Shown here one piece after another: positions 52,194 to 59,486 of a stretch of DNA of 64,000 bases. Below the pieces are notes generated by a model. It was not told the origin of the DNA. It ran no database searches and was given only the letters and a program-made list of their open reading frames with translations. The DNA is taken from assembly GCF_009758255.1 (NCBI RefSeq), contig NZ_WSEN01000010.1:620001-684000 (forward strand), written 5' to 3'. The stretch is from Microbacterium sp. MAH-37 (GTDB lineage: Bacteria; Actinomycetota; Actinomycetes; Actinomycetales; Microbacteriaceae). Both the position numbers and the translations under genes were made by a program. Position 1 is the first letter of the stretch; each line of letters opens with the position of its first letter.

Positions 52194-54557
52194 CTAGGGC
52201 GCGCTTCCGCACCACGACACGTCGAACCCGGAGAGCGTGACCAGCTGATCGCCGGTGCGCAGGTCCAGCAGGGTGGTGTGCAGGGTGGTCGGCAGCGGCA
52301 GCAGCAGTTCGTCGTAGGGATTGTTCGCCACGTCCGGCGCGACGGTCACGGCGGCGTACTGCCCGCTCGGCGACGCGCACATCTGGATGATCGAGGAGTC
52401 GTCGCCGACCTCGAACACCGGCGTCGCCGTGCCATCCGGATCGACCCGGATCACGGCCTGACCGGTCGGGGCGCCGGAGTCGTTGCGCTGCACGACGTGC
52501 TGCAGGGTGCCGCCCGGGAAGGGCACGATCTCGGAGGGCATGCCGTAGTCGGGATCGGTCGCCGGCAGGGGCTCCTCGGTGCCGTCCTCGAGCGAGAGTT
52601 CGATGAACGTTCCCTCGGTGCGCTCGATGATGGCGGTGTCACGGGTCGTGCCGAGCAGTTCGGCCACGAGGCCGAAGTCCTGGGCGGGTGCGTCGCCGGC
52701 GCGGTCGTCGAGGATCAGCTCATTCGAGAAGTCGACGAACAGCACCTTCGACGAGTCCGGCACGAACTCCCAGTCCGAGACACCGACGTCCTCCCCGCCG
52801 ACCTGCACGACGGAGGGGCCACTGGAGCCGTCCAGCGGCTGCGTCACCAGCACGCTGGCCCGTCCGCTGGTCTCGGTGACGTCGGCGTCGGAGTAGGCGT
52901 AGCCGACGAGACCGCCGCGGTCGGAGACCTGCAGGCTGGTGATGTATCCGTCGCCGGGGAGCTTCAGGTCGCGCTGCCTGTCGCCCTTGTGGTCCATGAC
53001 GATCAGGCGGGACCCGCCGTCCTCCTCGACCACGACCACGAGGCTGTCGAGCGTCGCCCGGAAGTCCACGATCTTCGAGCTGGAGAACACCGGCACGCCG
53101 TTCTCGCCGGACAGGTCGGAGGCGAAGATCTTGTCTTTCTTGTCGCTGCGCTGCAGCAGGAAGATCTGCGACTTCGGCGTGGTGAACGTCGTGGAGAGGT
53201 CGGCCGTCGGGCTTCCGCCTTCGGCAGCTGCATCCTTGACGGTCACCGTGAACTTCGTGGTGTCGTCGAGGGCGTCCGTGAAGCGGATGCCGAGGCTGCT
53301 GCCGTCCACCTTGACGGTGAACGGGACAGCGGGCTCGACGCTCACCTGCGCGGCGTCGACGGCGGCGAGGTCGTGGTTCGTGTCGAAGGTCAGCGTCGTG
53401 CCGGATGCCTCGACGGCGCGCGCCGGATCGAAGTCGACGCCCAGCACCCGCAGCGACTGCGAGAACACGAAGGCGAAGATGCCACCGGCGATCAGGAGCA
53501 CAGCGGCGACCGCGGCCAGCACGATGTAGAGCCTGCGACGGCGCTTGTACGCCGAGCCGTCGGACTCCGGTTCCGCGGACGGCTCCCACGGCACCGGGTC
53601 GAGACGGGAGACCGGGGACGTGGGTGTGGGCACGGGCGGGACGTCACCCGGCTCGGAGGCCGACGACCGGCGCGGCCCGGGTGGCTGCTCGTCGGCAGTG
53701 CCGACCGGCGACTGTCCTGGATTCCCCGTCCGGCGCGGCCCGGGAACGGATTCGGATGCCGCCTGCGCCGGGGTTCGCGCGCTCGGCGAGCGACGCGGGC
53801 CTGGAGCTCTCCCGGCCGACTCGGCGGCGGCCTCGGCGGCGGCTGCCGCCGCAGCAGCGGCAGCCGCGAAGACGGCGGCTCGCTGCGGGTCGGATGCCGA
53901 TGCGGCGTCGGGCTCCTGGTCCATCAGCTCCGGACGGATGGGCTCGCCGCCCGCGCCACGGCGACGCATGATCGCCGGGATGCGGGGCTCGCGTTCGGGC
54001 TCGGGCTGGACCGGCATCGGGGTGACGGGCTCGCCATCCTCGGGTTCCGGCCCCATGATCTCGGGTCGGATCGGCTCCCGACGCGCGCGCTCCGATGCGT
54101 TGGAGTCGCGGGGTCGGGAGTCGGGGACGTCGCTGCGAGTGCCCACCCCAGGGCGGTCAGTCCAGGAGGCCGGTGCGCCGGTCGCCGGGGAATCAGCAGC
54201 CGGCGCTCCGGCCGAGGGCGCGCGGGCGCCCGCCGCAGGCGCTTTGGCCGCAGGGTCACCGGTCGTGGGGGCGCCGGTCGCCGGGCCATCGAGTTCGGGC
54301 GCGCCAGCCGAGGGCGCGGAGGCACCGTTCGTCGGAACGCCGGCCGAGTCCGAGGGGGCAGTGGCCGCAGGGTCACCGGGCGCGGGTGCAGGCGTCGAAG
54401 TCGTCGAAGGCGTCGACCGCTCGTCGGAAGGCACTGTCGGTGCTCCGGCATCCGCGGGATCCGCCGTCTGGCCCGCGGCGGCCTTCGCGGCCGCTTCTGC
54501 GGCCTCGCGCTGCGCACGCAGCTGCGCGCGGGTGAGAGGCGCGTCGCCGCCGCTCAT
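52194..54557 (-). CDS. Large membrane-anchored protein with Pro/Ala-rich tail
   Basis: Protein of 787 residues. Residues 1-340 form a cytoplasmic-looking low-complexity region rich in Pro, Ala, Thr and Arg, with near-repeats REPIRPEIM and GEPIRPELM and three GPRR motifs, plus a poly-Ala run near 230-245. One membrane helix (about 343-366) follows the basic YKRRRR, and residues 370-787 lie outside the cell with strand-rich, propeller-like sequence. No enzyme motif is visible. It resembles proteins with intrinsically disordered tails that interact with forkhead-type partners, but function is unknown. It follows the Zur-type gene by 34 bases. Confidence 0.82.
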   Translation of the reverse strand: MSGGDAPLTRAQLRAQREAAEAAAKAAAGQTADPADAGAPTVPSDERSTPSTTSTPAPAPGDPAATAPSDSAGVPTNGASAPSAGAPELDGPATGAPTTGDPAAKAPAAGARAPSAGAPAADSPATGAPASWTDRPGVGTRSDVPDSRPRDSNASERARREPIRPEIMGPEPEDGEPVTPMPVQPEPEREPRIPAIMRRRGAGGEPIRPELMDQEPDAASASDPQRAAVFAAAAAAAAAAAEAAAESAGRAPGPRRSPSARTPAQAASESVPGPRRTGNPGQSPVGTADEQPPGPRRSSASEPGDVPPVPTPTSPVSRLDPVPWEPSAEPESDGSAYKRRRRLYIVLAAVAAVLLIAGGIFAFVFSQSLRVLGVDFDPARAVEASGTTLTFDTNHDLAAVDAAQVSVEPAVPFTVKVDGSSLGIRFTDALDDTTKFTVTVKDAAAEGGSPTADLSTTFTTPKSQIFLLQRSDKKDKIFASDLSGENGVPVFSSSKIVDFRATLDSLVVVVEEDGGSRLIVMDHKGDRQRDLKLPGDGYITSLQVSDRGGLVGYAYSDADVTETSGRASVLVTQPLDGSSGPSVVQVGGEDVGVSDWEFVPDSSKVLFVDFSNELILDDRAGDAPAQDFGLVAELLGTTRDTAIIERTEGTFIELSLEDGTEEPLPATDPDYGMPSEIVPFPGGTLQHVVQRNDSGAPTGQAVIRVDPDGTATPVFEVGDDSSIIQMCASPSGQYAAVTVAPDVANNPYDELLLPLPTTLHTTLLDLRTGDQLVTLSGFDVSWCGSAP

Positions 54558-54591
54558 ACGAGGGGCTCCGCCTTCTGCAGCATCCGACCCG

Positions 54592-54996
54592 TCACTCGCC
54601 GGCGTCCTGACTGGCGGCGCAGTCGGCGCACAGACCGAAGATGTCGACGACGTGCTCGGCGTCGCGGAAGCCGTTCTGCGCAGCCGTGCGCTGCGCCCAC
54701 TGCTCGACGTCCTTCGCCTCGATCTCGACTGTGAGACCGCAGGAGCGGCAGATCAGGTGATGGTGGTGACCCTGCGTGGTGCACGCCCGGTACAGCGCCT
54801 CACCCTCGGGGCTCTGCAGCGAGTCGGCCTCGCCGGATGCCGCAAGCCCGGCGAGCGTGCGGTAGACCGTGGCGAGTCCGATGCCGGTGTTCGCCTCCCG
54901 GAGCGCGGCGTGCAGGCTCTGCGCACTCACGAAGCCCTGCGTGTCGCCGAGCGCATCGCGCACGCGTTCCCGCTGCCAGGTGTTCCGCTGAGCCAT
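54592..54996 (-). CDS. Fur-family repressor, probably Zur
   Basis: Metal-dependent repressor of 134 residues. Winged-helix N-terminus (VRDALGDTQGFVSAQSLHAA; TGIGLATVYRTLAGLAASGE), the His-rich QGHHHHLICRSCGLTVEIE and the C-terminal GLCADCAASQ supply the structural zinc and regulatory metal ligands. Zinc specificity is inferred from the neighbouring znuACB genes and the Zur-type box at 59338. It is probably leaderless: TAGACT lies six bases before the ATG on the minus strand, with no ribosome site. Confidence 0.88.
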   Translation of the reverse strand: MAQRNTWQRERVRDALGDTQGFVSAQSLHAALREANTGIGLATVYRTLAGLAASGEADSLQSPEGEALYRACTTQGHHHHLICRSCGLTVEIEAKDVEQWAQRTAAQNGFRDAEHVVDIFGLCADCAASQDAGE

Positions 54997-55060
54997 GCTC
55001 CGAGTCTAGGCCGCGCCGGTGTGGGATGCCTGGGCCGCGGCTCCGTCCGTCGGCGCCTCT

Positions 55061-55230
55061 CGAGTGAACCGGTTGCCGACGGCGAGATCGCGTTCACTCA
55101 CTGGAGAGCGACGCCCCACCGCTGGCACGCCCCGAGTGAACCATTTCACGACGAGTGCACCGGTTGTCGACCTCGGCAAGTGGTGCAGTCGACGACAACC
55201 GGTGCACTCGCCAGCTCGCGGTGCACTCCA
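55061..55230. repeat. Cluster of GAGTG(A/C)ACCGGTTG repeats with 18-base dyad
   Basis: Between the Zur-type and TetR genes, the motif GAGTGAACCGGTTGCCGAC and variants recur in both directions. CGAGTGCACCGGTTGTCG (55152-55169) and its exact reverse complement (55193-55210) form a perfect 18-base inverted repeat with a 23-base loop. Further half-sites lie near 55061, 55091, 55133 and 55220. It resembles REP/BIME-type intergenic elements; no protein is encoded. The rest of the gap (54997-55283) holds only the Zur-type promoter. Confidence 0.75.
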
Positions 55231-55283
55231 CGCCCGGCCCCCGGAGCTCCCCACGCGACACCGCGCCTGTGGGACGCGCAGGG

Positions 55284-55856
55284 TCAGGCGGCGATCCCGG
55301 CGACGATCGCGTCGACGGCGGATGCCGCGAGGCGGCGCTGCTCGGAGGGCGGCATCGCCGCGAGCGGGCCATGCAGACAGAGTTCCGCGAAGCCGTGCAC
55401 GGTCGCCCAGCACGACCAGGCCGCTGCGGGTGCGGCATCCGCCGGCAGTGCGCCCTGCGCGACCAGGTCGCCGAGGGCGGCGGCGAGCGCGCGGAACGCG
55501 GGGGTCGTCGCGATGTCCTCCGGCCCGAGAGACCGGCCTCCGAAGAATGCGACCGAGAACCAGCCCGGCTCCTGCAGCGCGAAGTCGATGTAGGCGAGGC
55601 CGATCGTGCGCAGCCGCGCTGCCGGGTCGGATGCCGCTCCTGCGGCCATCGAGGCGGCCACCTGCCCGAGGATCGCGGCCGCGACGGCCTCGCGCAGCGC
55701 CGCGAGGTTCGGGTAGTGCCGATACGCCGCGTTCGGCGAGACGCCGACGCGGCGGGTGACCTCGCGCACCGAGAGCGCGTCGATTCCGCCCTCCCGAGTG
55801 GTGTCGAGGCCTGCCTCGACCAGTGCGGCTGCGAGGTCCCCGTGATGATAGGCCAC
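55284..55856 (-). CDS. TetR-family regulator with WHG-type C-terminal domain
   Basis: Regulator of 190 residues. Helix-turn-helix: GIDALSVREVTRRVGVSPNA followed by AAYRHYPNLAALREAV; the C-terminal AYIDFALQEPGWFSVAFFGG and WATVHGFAELCLHGPLA belong to the WHG-type effector domain common in TetR proteins. It diverges from the DUF899 gene with 75 bases between and is its likely regulator. Ligand unknown. Confidence 0.9.
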   Translation of the reverse strand: MAYHHGDLAAALVEAGLDTTREGGIDALSVREVTRRVGVSPNAAYRHYPNLAALREAVAAAILGQVAASMAAGAASDPAARLRTIGLAYIDFALQEPGWFSVAFFGGRSLGPEDIATTPAFRALAAALGDLVAQGALPADAAPAAAWSCWATVHGFAELCLHGPLAAMPPSEQRRLAASAVDAIVAGIAA

Positions 55857-55889
55857 CCTCTTGCCCTCCCGCCCGCCGATGTGTACGGT

Positions 55890-55922
55890 GTGAACATATC
55901 AGATGTGGACGCCGTGAACATA
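55890..55922. promoter_or_regulatory. Candidate TetR operator region
   Basis: GTGAACATA occurs at 55890-55898 and 55914-55922 as direct repeats 24 bases apart, and ATGTGTAC (55880-55887) forms a 6-of-8 dyad with the first. It lies in the divergent TetR/DUF899 control region. Confidence 0.4.
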
Positions 55923-55931
55923 GGAGTGATC

Positions 55932-56618
55932 ATGACCGCGCTTCCCCCTGTCGTCGACGAGCAGACCTGGCGCGACGCGCTGGCCGAGCTGCGTGTGCGC
56001 GAGAAGGCCGCCACGCGCGAGCTCGACGCTATCGCCGCCGCACGCCGCCGGCTGCCGGCCGTGAAGATGCCGGAGTACCGGCTCACCGCCGAGGACGGAT
56101 CGACCGTCACGCTCGCCGACATGTTCGACGGACACAGCCAGCTCGTCGTCTACAACCACATGTGGACGGACGGGGCGACATGGCAGTGCTCCGGCTGCAC
56201 CGGAGGAACTGCACAGTTCGCCCGCCCCGACATCGTCGAGCCGCTCGACGTCCGCTTCGTCGCGGTCACGAACGGGCCGATGGACGAGATCCTCGCCTAC
56301 AAGAAGCGGGTCGGCAATCAGATGACCTGGTTCTCGTCGGCCGGCAGCCCGTTCGGCGCCGACGTGGACGCAGGTCCGGGCGAGGGCTTCGCCTACAACG
56401 TGTTCCTGCGCGACGGCGATGACGTCTACCGCACCTGGCACACCACCGGCCGCGGCGCCGAGCAGTTCATGCTCAGCTTCGCCATCGCCGACGTGCTGCC
56501 CTATGGCCGCCAGGAGGAGTGGCAGGACGTACCCGAGGGCTGGCCGCAGCATGCGACCTACGAGGGCTGGCCGTCGTCGAAGGACATCGCCGAGCGCTAC
56601 GGCGATCCGGCCGCGTGA
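55932..56618 (+). CDS. DUF899 family thioredoxin-like protein
   Basis: Protein of 228 residues with a DUF899 (thioredoxin-like) fold: VKMPEYRLTAEDGSTVTLAD, LVVYNHMWTDGATWQCSGCT with a CxxC (CSGC) at the position of the thioredoxin active site, and GFAYNVFLRDGDDVYRTWHT. Members are annotated as predicted dithiol-disulfide oxidoreductases; the reaction is not established. ATG 55932 has AGGAG upstream. It is controlled by the divergent TetR and is convergent with znuB. Confidence 0.85.
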   Translation: MTALPPVVDEQTWRDALAELRVREKAATRELDAIAAARRRLPAVKMPEYRLTAEDGSTVTLADMFDGHSQLVVYNHMWTDGATWQCSGCTGGTAQFARPDIVEPLDVRFVAVTNGPMDEILAYKKRVGNQMTWFSSAGSPFGADVDAGPGEGFAYNVFLRDGDDVYRTWHTTGRGAEQFMLSFAIADVLPYGRQEEWQDVPEGWPQHATYEGWPSSKDIAERYGDPAA

Positions 56619-56622
56619 AAGC

Positions 56623-57483
56623 TCAGGCCGTCCGGCGCACGCGTCCGCGGATGCGCTGCACGGCCCAGCATCCGAGGTAGATGAGGAACGAGATCGTCGT
56701 GATGTAGGGGCTCACCGGCAGGGTGCCGGCGAGCGCCAGCAGGATGCCGCCGACGGCGGCGACGAATCCGAACAGCGCGGCCAGCAGCGGCACCGCGATC
56801 GGCCCGGCGCTGACGCGCATCGCGGCGGCGGCCGGCGTGACCAGCAGCGCCATCACCAGCAGTGCGCCGATGATGTGCACCGCCACCGCCACGATCAGGC
56901 CGAGCAGCACCATGAACAGCAGCCCGACGACGCGGGTCGGTACGCCGCGAGCAGCCGCGGACACCGGGTCGAGCGAGTCGAAGCGCAGCGGCCGCCACAT
57001 CAGCAGCAGTCCCGCGAGCACCACGACGCCGATGCCGATCAGCCAACCGAGGTCGGGACTCGACACCGCGACGATCTGCCCGGTCAGCAGCGTGAATCGG
57101 TTGGCACTGCGGCCGTCGTAGAGAGACAGGAACAGGATGCCGAGGCCGAGGCCGAACGGCATCAGCACTCCGACCAGGGAGTTGCGCTCTCTGGCGCGGG
57201 TGCCGAGCAGGCCGATCACGATGGCCGCGACCAGTGCGCCGCCGATCGATCCGGCCACGACGCTGCCGCCGAACAGCAGCGCGGCGGCGGCGCCGGCGAA
57301 GGAGAGCTCGCTGATGCCGTGCACCGCGAACGCGAGATCGCGCTGCATCACGAACACGCCGATGAGACCTCCGACCAGGCCGAGCACCGCTCCGGCGATG
57401 ATCGAGTTCGACAGCAGCGCGACCAGCTCGCCGTAGTCCTGGAACGAGAAGATGTCGCTCCAGCCGAGCGCGAGGGGGATCAT
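56623..57483 (-). CDS. znuB: Zinc ABC importer permease
   Basis: Membrane subunit of 286 residues of the ABC-3 family for Zn2+/Mn2+ uptake, with about eight helices; VMQRDLAFAVHGISELSFAG contains the conserved His-Gly-Ile-Ser element of the metal path, and GALLVMALLVTPAAAAMRVS is the family's LLVTPAA motif. Its ATG overlaps the znuC stop (ATGA). The Zur box upstream of znuA supports zinc as substrate. Confidence 0.93.
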   Translation of the reverse strand: MIPLALGWSDIFSFQDYGELVALLSNSIIAGAVLGLVGGLIGVFVMQRDLAFAVHGISELSFAGAAAALLFGGSVVAGSIGGALVAAIVIGLLGTRARERNSLVGVLMPFGLGLGILFLSLYDGRSANRFTLLTGQIVAVSSPDLGWLIGIGVVVLAGLLLMWRPLRFDSLDPVSAAARGVPTRVVGLLFMVLLGLIVAVAVHIIGALLVMALLVTPAAAAMRVSAGPIAVPLLAALFGFVAAVGGILLALAGTLPVSPYITTISFLIYLGCWAVQRIRGRVRRTA

Positions 57484-58358
57484 GCGAAACCTCCTGGCAC
57501 GTCGCCGATCTCATGCTCGTGATCGTGCTCGTGCTCATGCCGCGTCTCGGCATCCGGCGCCCCGACCACCACGAGGCGGTCACCGGCCCGCAGCACGAAG
57601 ACGGCGGTGCCGTACAGGTCGGTGAGCACATCGCTGCGCAGCACCTCCTGCGGGCGTCCGAGCACGAACCGGCCAGAGGCGATGTAGAGGATGCGGTCGA
57701 CCTTGCCCAGCAGCGGGTTGATGTCGTGCGTGACCAGCAGCACCGCCGCATCCTTCTCGCGACGCTGACGATCGATGATGTCGATCACCGCGCGCTGGTT
57801 CGCCAGGTCGAGGTTCGACAGCGGCTCGTCGCAGAGCAGCAACGCGGGGTCGTCGGCGAGGGCCTGGCCGACGCGCAGCCGCTGCTGCTCGCCGCCGGAC
57901 AGCAGGCCGACCGGCCGATCGGCGAAGTCGGTCGCGCCGACGGCCGCGAGCAGCTCGTCGACGCGCTCGCGTTCGCCGCGGCGCGGGATCGGCAGCCCGA
58001 AGCGCGTGCCGTGCACGCCCAGCGCCACGAGGTCGCGCGCACGCATCGACGTGTCGACGGGGAACGGATGCTGCTGCGGGATGTAGCCGACGCGCCTGTT
58101 CCCGGTGTGGATCGGCTCGCCCTCGAAGCGGATGTCGCCGGCTGAGAGCGCCTGCAGGCCGAGGACGGCGCGCAGCAGGGTCGTCTTGCCGGAACCGGAC
58201 GGGCCGAGCACCGCGATCAGCTCGCCGGGGTGCACATCGAGATCGAGGCCCGACCAGAGCTCGCGGTCCTCACGGCGCAGAGCGGCACCGCGGATCTCGA
58301 GGATGGGCGGGCGGTCGATGGGAGACCCGGGAACCCGCCGGCGCGCAGCGCCGCTCAC
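57480..58358 (-). CDS. znuC: Zinc ABC importer ATP-binding protein
   Basis: ATPase of 292 residues. Walker A is GPSGSGKTTLLRAV, the Q-loop is YIPQQHPF, the signature is LSGGEQQRLRVGQAL, Walker B is ALLLCDEPLSNLD and the switch His is in LLVTHDI. GTG 58358 was chosen because it overlaps the znuA stop (GTGA). The C-terminus carries a His/Glu/Asp-rich tail (HEHEHDHEHE), unusual for the ATPase subunit and probably metal-binding. Confidence 0.92.
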   Translation of the reverse strand: MSGAARRRVPGSPIDRPPILEIRGAALRREDRELWSGLDLDVHPGELIAVLGPSGSGKTTLLRAVLGLQALSAGDIRFEGEPIHTGNRRVGYIPQQHPFPVDTSMRARDLVALGVHGTRFGLPIPRRGERERVDELLAAVGATDFADRPVGLLSGGEQQRLRVGQALADDPALLLCDEPLSNLDLANQRAVIDIIDRQRREKDAAVLLVTHDINPLLGKVDRILYIASGRFVLGRPQEVLRSDVLTDLYGTAVFVLRAGDRLVVVGAPDAETRHEHEHDHEHEIGDVPGGFA

Positions 58359-59317
58359 CGGTCGAGCGCGTCGGCGAGGCTCTGGATCGCGTCGTGCATC
58401 CACTCAGCGTACGACTGATCCGCGGCGAGCAGCTCGCTGAACGGCACCACGGGGATGCCGACCTTCTCGGCGGCGCCGGTGACCTCGCCGGTCTCGCCCC
58501 CCGAGGTCTGCACGGTGGTGAGCACCGCATCGACCTGACGGGAGTCGATCAGCTTCCGCGCGGCGAGCAGGGTCGCCGGGGCGACGTCGTTGCCCTCCTC
58601 GACAGCCTCGGAGAAGCCGTCGGGTGTGACGTCGTCGAGGCCCATCGCCGCTGCGAGGTAGCCCGGCAGAGGCTCGGTCATGAAGATCGGGCGCCCCTCG
58701 TTCGCCTCGTGCAGCGTGCCGAGCTCCTTCTCGAAGGCCTCGAGCTCGGCGACGAGCTTCTCGGCGTTCTTCGCGTACTCGGACTCACCCTTCGGGTCGA
58801 GCTCGGTGAGATCCTCGGAGACGTGCTCGACGACGTGGATCATGGTGTGCACGTCGAACCACACGTGCTCGTTGAAGCCCTCGATGTGGTCGTGGCCCTC
58901 GTGGCCCTCCTCGCCGTCGTGGTCGGCGGCGTGGTCCTCGTGCTCCTCCTCCGCCCCGGGGAAGTCATGCGAGAACTCGACGGCGGTGATCACCGTGGCA
59001 TCCGATCCGTCACGGAGCGACTCCATGAAGGCGTCGTAGCCGCCGCCGTTCTCGATCACGAGATCGGCCTTGCTGACGGAGAGCCGGTCGCGGGCGGATG
59101 CCTCGTAGGAGTGCGGGTCCTTCGCGGCGTCGTCGATGATGCTCGTGACGTCGACCCGGACGCCGCCGATGGTCGCGGCGATGTCTCCGTAGACGTTGGT
59201 CGAGGCGACGACCTGCACGCGGCCGTCGTCGGATGTCGCCGGCGACGAGCATCCGCTCAGCGCGAGCGCGCCGATCGTCGTCGCTGCCGCCAGAACCACC
59301 CATGCCGTCTTCTTCAT
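58355..59317 (-). CDS. znuA: Zinc-binding lipoprotein of the ZnuACB importer
   Basis: Lipoprotein of 320 residues of the cluster A-I metal-binding family. Signal peptide with lipobox LSGC (C23), then VVASTNVYGDIAATIGG, DPHSYEASARDRL with a ligand His, a His/Asp/Glu-rich loop (HEDHAADHDGEEGHEGHDH) and GFNEHVWFDVHTMIHVVEHV with further ligands. The loop probably gathers zinc. ATG 59317 lies 20 bases from the Zur box, in keeping with repression by zinc. It is the first gene of the znuACB unit. Confidence 0.95.
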   Translation of the reverse strand: MKKTAWVVLAAATTIGALALSGCSSPATSDDGRVQVVASTNVYGDIAATIGGVRVDVTSIIDDAAKDPHSYEASARDRLSVSKADLVIENGGGYDAFMESLRDGSDATVITAVEFSHDFPGAEEEHEDHAADHDGEEGHEGHDHIEGFNEHVWFDVHTMIHVVEHVSEDLTELDPKGESEYAKNAEKLVAELEAFEKELGTLHEANEGRPIFMTEPLPGYLAAAMGLDDVTPDGFSEAVEEGNDVAPATLLAARKLIDSRQVDAVLTTVQTSGGETGEVTGAAEKVGIPVVPFSELLAADQSYAEWMHDAIQSLADALDR

Positions 59318-59337
59318 GAGTACGACACTAACGGATA

Positions 59338-59352
59338 TGAGAATCATTCTCA
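59338..59352 (-). promoter_or_regulatory. Zur-type box upstream of znuA
   Basis: TGAGAATCATTCTCA is a perfect 7-1-7 palindrome, 20 bases upstream of the znuA start. It closely resembles actinobacterial Zur boxes and general Fur-family sites, and the Fur-family repressor encoded at 54592-54996 is the likely binder. Confidence 0.88.
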
Positions 59353-59378
59353 AAAGCGGAACGCCGCCTCGCTCTTCG

Positions 59379-59480
59379 TCTCGTCGCTGGCGCTCCTCGC
59401 TCAGGACCCGGAGCTCCGGGTCCTGAGCGAGCGGAGCGAGCGCCGTACTGAGCGAGCGAAGCGAGTCGAAGTGACGAAGG
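59379..59480. repeat. Dispersed repeat with perfect 36-base palindrome
   Basis: CTCGCTCAGGACCCGGAG (59396-59413) is followed directly by its reverse complement (59414-59431), a perfect 36-base palindrome without loop, flanked by GAGCGAGCGAAGCGAGTCGA-type sequence shared with the elements at 3050-3129 and 27884-27923. It lies between znuA and alpha-glucosidase, both leftward, and would serve as a terminator for the latter. Confidence 0.8.
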
Positions 59481-59486
59481 ACGCCC

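Noticed and set aside
55061..55230. A CRISPR array
   Set aside because: The repeats are irregular in spacing and orientation, with no uniform spacers and no cas genes nearby.
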